Shown here: positions 58,035 through 64,000 of the stretch, piece by piece | How positions within the stretch are numbered: the first letter of the stretch is position 1 | Layout: every line of letters starts with the position of its first letter | From: Chryseobacterium sp. PMSZPI | GTDB lineage: Bacteria; Bacteroidota; Bacteroidia; Flavobacteriales; Weeksellaceae | Assembly: GCF_002835665.1 (NCBI RefSeq) | Contig: NZ_PIZV01000033.1 | Location: 1-64,000 of the forward strand | Length of the DNA: 64,000 nt | Direction: 5' to 3' | The notes under the pieces: model-generated | The model's input: only the letters and a program-made list of their open reading frames with translations | Told to the model about the DNA's origin: nothing | Database searches by the model: none | Translations under genes and position numbers: made by a program

Positions 58035-59285
58035 TTAACTATTGATAAGAAGTCCTACCAAATCCTGAATCACCTTTTGGGAAACAAAATTCATAAAATC
58101 AAGTCTTTCAAGATGAGGCATGTATAATTTCGAGGTCATTTCCTGATCATTTATCCGAATTGTATAATAAACAGTACCCACCTCTTTACCGTCTTCCCCC
58201 TTTCCCGGGCCGGCAACGCCAGTCGTAGAAAGAGCAATATGAGTATCAAATAATTCCTGACATCCTTTTGCCATTTCTTGTGCTACCTGCTCACTCACCA
58301 CGGTAAATTGATGTACAGTTTCTTTTGAAACATTTAAAATCCGGATTTTCTTCTCTGTGGCATATGCTACAATACCCCCAAGAAAATATTTTGAGCTCCC
58401 GGAAACCGAAGTAAGCATTTTCGCCAATTCACCTCCTGTACAGCTTTCTGCAGTGGAAATGGTTAATTTTCTTTCTGTAAGCATTTCTGCCAGAATATTT
58501 TCAATCTTATCTTCGAATACGGCAATGACATTATCCTTTATTAAAGGTAGCAGTTTCTGAACCTCATTTTCTGTTTGCTGTTTTAAAGCTGCTTCATTTT
58601 CACCAGAAGCAGTTAATCTTAACTTAACGCGGGTTCCCACAGGAAGATATGACAATGATATATTTTCCGGAAGAGCAAGCTCCCATTTCTCAATAGTATC
58701 TGCCAAAATACTCTCAGGAATTCCCACTACAGAAACAATCCTGGAGTGAATATAATTAAGTTTAAATTTTTCCTTCAAATAAGGTACAATCTGGTCTTTA
58801 ATCAATGGTTTTACCTCATAAGGAACTCCCGGAAGACTAAAAGACAACTTCCCATTCTGTTCCATCATCATACAAGGTGCCGTTCCGTAATGATTTTGAA
58901 AAACGACAGATTTTGTAGGAACAAAAGCCTGTTCTTTATTTCTTTCCAGAATTTCAAGACGTCCGCGTCTTTCCATATATCCTTTCAAATGGTTAAAAGT
59001 AAACTCATCCAGGGCAATTTCATCATTAAAAAACTCTGCTAATGCTTTTTTGGTCTTATCATCTCTGGTAGGACCAAGTCCTCCTGTTGTAATAATTAAG
59101 TCGCCCAATTCAAAAGCAGCACTTAATGTATTTTTAATCGTTTCTATTTCGTCTGAAATCGTAATTATTTGCGAAACTTTTATGCCTATATTCTTCAGCT
59201 CAGAGGCAATAAAATTAGAATTGGTATCTATCGTATTTCCGGAAAGGATTTCATCTCCAATGGTAATCAGAACCGCTTTTTCCAT
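58035..59285 (-). CDS. cinA: CinA-family protein (competence/damage-inducible)
   Basis: The 416-aa protein starts MEKAVLITIGDEILSGNTID. The N-terminal domain is the MoCF-like pyrophosphatase type (TTGGLGPTRDDKTKKALAEFF), and the C-terminal domain is the nicotinamide-mononucleotide deamidase type (STAESCTGGELAKMLTSVSGSS, then TTGVAGPGKGEDGKEVGTVYY). CinA proteins act on NMN and ADP-ribose in NAD salvage. The GH18-NodB-GT2 gene lies downstream on the same strand. Confidence 0.93.
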   Translation of the reverse strand: MEKAVLITIGDEILSGNTIDTNSNFIASELKNIGIKVSQIITISDEIETIKNTLSAAFELGDLIITTGGLGPTRDDKTKKALAEFFNDEIALDEFTFNHLKGYMERRGRLEILERNKEQAFVPTKSVVFQNHYGTAPCMMMEQNGKLSFSLPGVPYEVKPLIKDQIVPYLKEKFKLNYIHSRIVSVVGIPESILADTIEKWELALPENISLSYLPVGTRVKLRLTASGENEAALKQQTENEVQKLLPLIKDNVIAVFEDKIENILAEMLTERKLTISTAESCTGGELAKMLTSVSGSSKYFLGGIVAYATEKKIRILNVSKETVHQFTVVSEQVAQEMAKGCQELFDTHIALSTTGVAGPGKGEDGKEVGTVYYTIRINDQEMTSKLYMPHLERLDFMNFVSQKVIQDLVGLLINS

Positions 59286-59398
59286 ATATTAAATTCTTGA
59301 AAAAATTCTCCTGCAAATGACGGAAAAATCCTTGGCTACGGCAACATAAAATGATTTTTTCTATTTTTGGCAAAAATTGTTTAAAACTATAATTTAAA

Positions 59399-59875
59399 AT
59401 GATGTCTAAATATGATGATGCTTCATGGCATTATGGTGGTGATTTTCCTGAGGGACTTCCTCAAAAAAACGGAGCAACACATACGGGAATGTTCTTAAAC
59501 TGGTGCATTCACAATAATCTGATTTCCGATGAGCTGAAAGAAGATCATGAAACGGAAATTGAAAAAGTAAAACGAAGAGAGATTACGGGAGCTGAATTTA
59601 TCATGGATTCTTGCGACGGAAAATTTTCCGAATATGATCTGAATGATCTGGGAAATAGCTTCGCCAAAGACTATTATGCTGATGACACCGATTTCGGGAA
59701 CAGATACAGCTCATTTGCTGATGATTATGTAAATATTTTTGATGCTAAGGCAGAAGAAAATGACTATGAATATGAAACATTCTATCATATTGAGGATACC
59801 TATGAAAACTATGACCTAATGAAACAGGTTATTGATCATCGTTTTGAAGAATGGAAAGAATACCTTAACAGCTGA
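59399..59875 (+). CDS. DUF7832-like cytosolic protein
   Basis: The 158-aa protein begins MMSKYDDASWHYGGDFPEGL, followed by GATHTGMFLNWCIHNNLIS. That opening (YDDASWHYGGDFP, GATHxGMFLxWC) is typical of a small family I recall as DUF7832, sometimes near immunity-type genes. The rest is very acidic, with tyrosine-rich segments (YDDYVNIFD-like). It has no signal peptide. Function unknown; either of two adjacent ATGs may be the start. Confidence 0.7.
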   Translation: MMSKYDDASWHYGGDFPEGLPQKNGATHTGMFLNWCIHNNLISDELKEDHETEIEKVKRREITGAEFIMDSCDGKFSEYDLNDLGNSFAKDYYADDTDFGNRYSSFADDYVNIFDAKAEENDYEYETFYHIEDTYENYDLMKQVIDHRFEEWKEYLNS

Positions 59876-59886
59876 TAGAGTAAAGG

Positions 59887-59996
59887 AAGCTGAAAAAGCT
59901 AAGATTGTAAAGAATTTACCTCAGCTATGATACGCCAATAAAATCGTACAACGATGAGATTATTTTACACATTTGCTTTCTTCTCTTTTTCAGCTT
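59887..59996. repeat. 12-bp inverted repeat in convergent gap
   Basis: AAGCTGAAAAAG (59887-59898) and CTTTTTCAGCTT (59985-59996) are exact inverted copies, 86 bp apart. It may be a distant terminator arrangement or chance. Confidence 0.4.
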
Positions 59997-60007
59997 TCTT
60001 TGCCCTA

Positions 60008-60547
60008 TTAATTATGCTTCACCCAAATTAAATCATTCGTATTATATCCTATCCTCTTTGCCTTTTCTATGAATCTTTGTCGGATACTTTCAGGAATAGT
60101 TGTGGTACGAGATAAAATCCAAAGATATTTTAGGCTGCTTCCCGTTACCAAGGCGTACTGATATTCTTCATCAATATCAATCACATTATACCCTGCCCAA
60201 AATGGTTTAAAAAAAGACACTTTCAGACGTGCTTCGGTAATATTTTTCACAAATTTTGCTTCTCCTATAGATTCTTCCCATACCTTTTTTAAGTAATTAT
60301 AGCCTTTATTAACTACCCTGATGGTCCCATCAGATTTCTCGAGATATTCTGCAGTGACATTATCCATGTTTTTCTCAAACTTATAATCAAAACGAGCAAT
60401 TTCATACCATCTTCCAAGGTATTTTTTAATATCAAAATCTTTTACTGCAACTGCTCCTCTGGGAATTCCTACCGAATATGAATGAAAAGCGAGATAAGCC
60501 AATGCTCCCAACGAGACGGGGACTATAATTTTGTGAATCGTTTTCAT
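60008..60547 (-). CDS. Lipocalin-family protein
   Basis: The 179-aa lipocalin (Blc type) has an N-terminal hydrophobic segment (about residues 8-25) that may anchor or export it. The first lipocalin motif is KYLGRWYEIARFDYKFEK with the GxW, and the other strands follow to LWILSRTTTIPESIRQRF. It would bind a lipid in the envelope. A lipobox cysteine is not visible, unlike E. coli Blc. Confidence 0.88.
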   Translation of the reverse strand: MKTIHKIIVPVSLGALAYLAFHSYSVGIPRGAVAVKDFDIKKYLGRWYEIARFDYKFEKNMDNVTAEYLEKSDGTIRVVNKGYNYLKKVWEESIGEAKFVKNITEARLKVSFFKPFWAGYNVIDIDEEYQYALVTGSSLKYLWILSRTTTIPESIRQRFIEKAKRIGYNTNDLIWVKHN

Positions 60548-60706
60548 ATGTAGATATTTATTGTTTTTTAAAGATCATATGGAATCGCATCATCTTCATA
60601 GGGGTTTGTGTTTGCAAATCATGGCGATTTCATAACAAAAATATTTAGGGTAACTACAAAAAAACGTCAAAAATAATGCCTTTAGGCTGTTAAGGAACGA
60701 TAAATT

Positions 60707-61441
60707 CTATGAGAAAACTTTCAGAAAGTTATCTTTAAAACCACCGGATACCTCGATTTCCGTATCGTCAATAAGCATTACAGTTCCACTTTTATGATAA
60801 GATTTCACAAAACCTGTATTGATAATGTGAGAACGATGTACTCTTACAAAAGGATTTTCCAACAGGTCGTCAAAATGCTTTAAAAACCTGCATACCATCT
60901 TCTTTGAACCGTCAGTAAGATAGACCTGTGTAAAGTTTCCATCAGCCTGAAGTCTTATAATGTCTTCTGTTTTCACGACATCAAAACCTTGTAAAGTTGG
61001 TAAAATAAGCTGCTGTTTTTCAGGTTTTACCTTTAAGTTTTCGAGCAAAATTTTATTTCGGTTGAGTTCATCCTTTTTCTCAAGACTCTCCGCCACTTTA
61101 TTCACAGCTAAAATAAGTTCCTGAATATCGATTGGCTTTAAAATATAGTAACTCGCAGATTTATTTAAAGCCTGCAAAGAATATTGAGAAAATGCAGTAA
61201 TGAAAATGGTTTCATAAGAAAATTCTTTGGTTGCTTCCAATACGTCAAAAGCATTTCCAAAAGGCATTTCTACATCCAGAAACACCAATTGAGGTTGTTT
61301 TTCCGTAATAAGAGGTACAGCTTCCTTGATATTCTCTGCTTCCCCCAGCAATTCAACTTGTGGGCAGTATTTGGTAAGATAACTTCTCAACACTTCTCTT
61401 GCGATGGTTTCGTCGTCAACAATTACAGCTTTTATTTTCAT
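60707..61441 (-). CDS. LytTR response regulator
   Basis: The 244-aa regulator has a receiver domain with the phospho-acceptor Asp in QLVFLDVEMPFGNAFDVLEA and a C-terminal LytTR DNA-binding domain (IRLQADGNFTQVYLTDGSKKMVCRFLKHFDDLL, NPFVRVHRSHIIN). LytTR regulators bind direct repeats. It is immediately downstream of the sensor kinase gene and surely its partner. Confidence 0.94.
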   Translation of the reverse strand: MKIKAVIVDDETIAREVLRSYLTKYCPQVELLGEAENIKEAVPLITEKQPQLVFLDVEMPFGNAFDVLEATKEFSYETIFITAFSQYSLQALNKSASYYILKPIDIQELILAVNKVAESLEKKDELNRNKILLENLKVKPEKQQLILPTLQGFDVVKTEDIIRLQADGNFTQVYLTDGSKKMVCRFLKHFDDLLENPFVRVHRSHIINTGFVKSYHKSGTVMLIDDTEIEVSGGFKDNFLKVFS

Positions 61442-61497
61442 TAGATTAGATATTAACAGAAATTTACTTTAGGTATTCTACTGTTCTGCTTTTAAAA

Positions 61498-63279
61498 TTA
61501 TCCCAGATTAATTTTGATAGTGACCAATACTCCGCTATTGTTTTCTTTATCTTTTACAGAACAGGTAATATCCTTTTTATACAGATCATTCAGCAATTGA
61601 ATTCTTTCCAGTGTGTTTTTCATTCCTCTACCTTCCCTTGTCTTTTGATGATGGGTCTTCTGCTTTTTACTTTCTTCAATTCCTATTCCGTTATCTTCAA
61701 TAGTGATTTCTAAATGTCTTTCGTTTTTTTCAAAATTTAATTTTAAAAAACCTTTTTCCATTCTGTAACGAAGTCCATGCCATATTGCATTTTCCAGAAA
61801 CGGCTGAACAAGCATACCGGGAACCTGCAAGCTTTGCATATTAAGATTTTCATCTACGTCCACTTCATAATCAAATTTATCTGCAAAACGTGTTTTTTCT
61901 AAGGCAAGATAGTTTTGAAGCAAATCCAATTCCTGTTGGAAGGGAATGAAGTCTTCTGTAGAGTTTTCCATTACCCCACGCATTAGCTTAGAAAATTTGG
62001 TCAAATATTGATTGGCTTCCAATTCATTATTAGTAGCTATAAAATGATTGACACTGTTCAGACTGTTGAAAATAAAGTGGGGGTTCATCTCACGCCGAAG
62101 AGATTGAAGAGCAATCTTTTTATTTTTAATCTGGACTTTTTTCAAGGTTCTGAAAATGAAAGCAATCAACCCGATCAATAAAATCAAAGCTCCAATCAGG
62201 CTATAATTGAAAACATTTTTTTTGCGAATAAGCTCATCTTTCAACTCTTTTTCTTTTTCCAGTTGAGATATTCTTTGCTCTGTATCTTCCAGAATCTTAT
62301 TATCAACCAAGCTTCTGTCCTTAGATACCAAATCCGGTAATTTTCCTAAAAAATCCCTATACAACTGAACGGAAGCATCTGTATTTCCTGAAATAGTATA
62401 AAGACTGTCCAATTTCTTCACACTTTTCTGTGCCTCCAGAGTATGTCCCTTTTCTAAAGCAATTCCATAAGCGTTTTTTAATAAGCCCATGGCCTCCTCT
62501 TTATCATTTTTTTTAATATAAATATCGGCTAGTTCCTGGATTTGATTAACCTTTTCCTGAGAGTTTTCTTTTACAAAATCTTCTTTTAGAACTTTCTTTT
62601 TAGCTTCAATCGCTTTATCAAAGTTTTTGTGCTCAACATACAGATTGGTTAATTTCTGATTAATTTGTAAGGCCTGTTGAGGAGCTTCTCTTTTGGAAAT
62701 TGTATAGGCGTTTGTAAGATTCTCTTCTGCTTTAGAAACATCTTTCTGCTGTAGGTTCACTTCTGCCAACTGGCTATAACTTTCTGCCAGGTCAGCTTGT
62801 TCGTTTCCTTTTTTGCTAAGATTAATATTATTCTGGATTGCTTCCACCTTCTGTTCCGCTGAAGGAGAAGAGAGCCTTGCTACATCGTTGGCATTAATTA
62901 CTTTACTTTTCTCATTATACCCCATCTGTGCAGCCATGCTATAATTGCTAATGGCAGGAGCTATTTTATTTTGTTTCTCCTGTGATTGAGCTAGTTTTCT
63001 TGTAACTGCTTCAAGGCTTTTTTTATCGTTGAGGTTTTGATAAATATTTTTAGCCTTAATGAGAAACTCCTCACTTTTGGCATAATTCCCCTGATTGTAA
63101 TAATCATTGGCCATCCCCACATAGGTATCTGCAACGCCTTTATTATCATTTTTCTCTACCGCTTTTTTCAGTTTTGCAGCAGATTTCAATGCTTGAGAAA
63201 CCCGTGTAGTATCCTGTGCAGCAACTAAATTTCCTACTGCAAACATTACAATGAATATTATTTTTAAAATTAATTTCAC
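61498..63279 (-). CDS. TPR-containing LytS-type sensor kinase
   Basis: The 593-aa kinase has a signal or membrane start (MKLILKIIFIVMFAVGNLVA), tetratricopeptide repeats over roughly residues 40-300 and one membrane helix near residue 355 (YSLIGALILLIGLIAFIF). The His-kinase core is of the LytS type: REMNPHFIFNSLNSVNHFIATN with the phospho-accepting His, and a C-terminal ATPase domain (HLEITIEDNGIGIEE, TREGRGMKNTLERI). A TTACTTTG box on the minus strand at about 63299-63306 may be its promoter. Confidence 0.93.
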   Translation of the reverse strand: MKLILKIIFIVMFAVGNLVAAQDTTRVSQALKSAAKLKKAVEKNDNKGVADTYVGMANDYYNQGNYAKSEEFLIKAKNIYQNLNDKKSLEAVTRKLAQSQEKQNKIAPAISNYSMAAQMGYNEKSKVINANDVARLSSPSAEQKVEAIQNNINLSKKGNEQADLAESYSQLAEVNLQQKDVSKAEENLTNAYTISKREAPQQALQINQKLTNLYVEHKNFDKAIEAKKKVLKEDFVKENSQEKVNQIQELADIYIKKNDKEEAMGLLKNAYGIALEKGHTLEAQKSVKKLDSLYTISGNTDASVQLYRDFLGKLPDLVSKDRSLVDNKILEDTEQRISQLEKEKELKDELIRKKNVFNYSLIGALILLIGLIAFIFRTLKKVQIKNKKIALQSLRREMNPHFIFNSLNSVNHFIATNNELEANQYLTKFSKLMRGVMENSTEDFIPFQQELDLLQNYLALEKTRFADKFDYEVDVDENLNMQSLQVPGMLVQPFLENAIWHGLRYRMEKGFLKLNFEKNERHLEITIEDNGIGIEESKKQKTHHQKTREGRGMKNTLERIQLLNDLYKKDITCSVKDKENNSGVLVTIKINLG

Positions 63280-63386
63280 GGATTTTAAATCTTTATTGCA
63301 AAGTAACTAAAACTTTGTTGATCCTTCTCTATTCTTTACCAAGTCAAAAACCTATTTTACCAAGTTCTTACATACAAAGCTTTTAT

Positions 63387-63394
63387 TATATTTG
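63387..63394 (+). promoter_or_regulatory. -7 box of amidohydrolase gene
   Basis: TATATTTG fits the Bacteroidetes -7 element, 25 nt before the ATG at 63419. No clear upstream TTTG. Confidence 0.45.
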
Positions 63395-63418
63395 TAAACT
63401 TCCTTTTAATAAAATACC

Positions 63419-64000
63419 ATGAAAAAATTCCAAATATTGCTTGCCATTATTTTCTGCTCCGTCAATATACAGGCACAAACATATATTCAGAATGTAACGG
63501 TAGCTGATGTCATTCATAAGAAAATGATTCCTGCACAGACAATTATTATCAATAATGGTATCATTACTGCCGTAAAACCCAATAAACAAGTAAAGGTTTC
63601 TCAAAATGCCACTCTTATCAATGGTGAAGGTAAATATCTGATTCCGGGGATGACCGATTCTCATATTCATTTTTTCCAAAGTGGTGGGCTATACACGAGA
63701 CCTGATGCTCTCGATTTAAGAAAACATGTTCCCTATGAACAAGAAATTAAATGGGGCCATCAAAACATGGAAAACTTTCTTCAACATTATCTCAAAACAG
63801 GAATAACATCTGTCATCGATCCTGGGGCTACTTATAACTTTCTTTTACTTCGGGATGCTTTAAAAAAGAATGAAAATTTACCTTCTGTCTATATGTCCGG
63901 ACCTCTTATTACCACATATGAGCCGGAAGTATTTAAAAATCTTGATAAAGACGAACCGTTCAAACTAGCTTTAACAGTAGAAGATGCCAGGAAATATGTT
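63419..64000 (+). CDS. Amidohydrolase-family protein, 5' part
   Basis: The frame runs open from the ATG at 63419 to the window end (194 codons), so the gene is cut. A signal peptide is present (MKKFQILLAIIFCSVNIQAQ), followed by the beta-sandwich part (VTVADVIHKKMIPAQTIIINNG) and the first metal site LIPGMTDSHIHFF with the HxH motif. Members hydrolyse amide or ester bonds in cyclic substrates or peptides. It is probably periplasmic. Confidence 0.85.
   Translation, partial: MKKFQILLAIIFCSVNIQAQTYIQNVTVADVIHKKMIPAQTIIINNGIITAVKPNKQVKVSQNATLINGEGKYLIPGMTDSHIHFFQSGGLYTRPDALDLRKHVPYEQEIKWGHQNMENFLQHYLKTGITSVIDPGATYNFLLLRDALKKNENLPSVYMSGPLITTYEPEVFKNLDKDEPFKLALTVEDARKYV

Overview
The window reads as AT-rich chromosomal DNA of a flavobacterium, most likely Chryseobacterium or a close Weeksellaceae relative. 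The evidence is the gene content (GldD, GLPGLI protein, Bacteroidetes-type T6SS TssB/TssC/Hcp, tandem M13 peptidases, GG-leader Cys-rich peptides) and promoters of the Bacteroidetes type (TTTG, about 19 nt, TAnnTTTG). Shine-Dalgarno sites are weak or absent. The assignment is made from sequence reading alone.

Region 1 (1-11.2 kb) holds what I judge the most interesting system. An RtcB-family RNA ligase is followed by a structured non-coding region and then by a protein with a C-terminal TerD-like domain. The non-coding region contains a complete tRNA-like cloverleaf whose 7-nt anticodon loop is replaced by 46 nt, plus three hairpins that share one motif with that insert. A terminator closes the unit. 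About 3 kb further on, beyond the cobC-cobS-cobT block, lies a second unit: an RlaP-type nucleotidyltransferase (a family named for association with RNA ligases), a NagB-LmbE fusion and a second RlaP-type protein. The promoters of the two units share an 8-3-8 inverted repeat (TACGCAAw-N3-ATtrCGyA) at identical distance from an identical TTACTTTGCAT box. This argues for one RNA-repair regulon with a dedicated RNA.

Region 2 (11.4-25 kb) is mostly housekeeping: TfoX-like protein, polynucleotide phosphorylase, sugar MFS transporter, DUF4260 protein, ribosomal protein S15, Mg transporter MgtE, a BtuF-like binding protein, cupin, GAF protein, MBL hydrolase and tRNA-Leu(CAA). In its middle are four tiny genes (18349-19057) for 46-56 aa peptides with a GG-like leader and six cysteines in a knottin-like pattern.

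Region 3 (25-46 kb) has a membrane-anchored AraC regulator beside a C10 cysteine protease, an orphan Hcp (TssD), VIT transporter, Lgt, cold-shock-domain protein with a long leader, L,D-transpeptidase, QueG, a 26-aa basic ORF with its own terminator, rhodanese, GLPGLI protein, bulb-lectin lipoprotein, SurA, sugar kinase, GldD and MutY. Two inverted copies of a roughly 310-bp MITE-like element bracket 25.0-32.5 kb.

Region 4 (46-64 kb) carries TssC/TssB, a divergent protein with kinase-like motifs, two M13 metallopeptidases, a GH18-NodB-GT2 fusion, CinA, a lipocalin, a LytS/LytR-type two-component pair and the start of an amidohydrolase cut by the window end.
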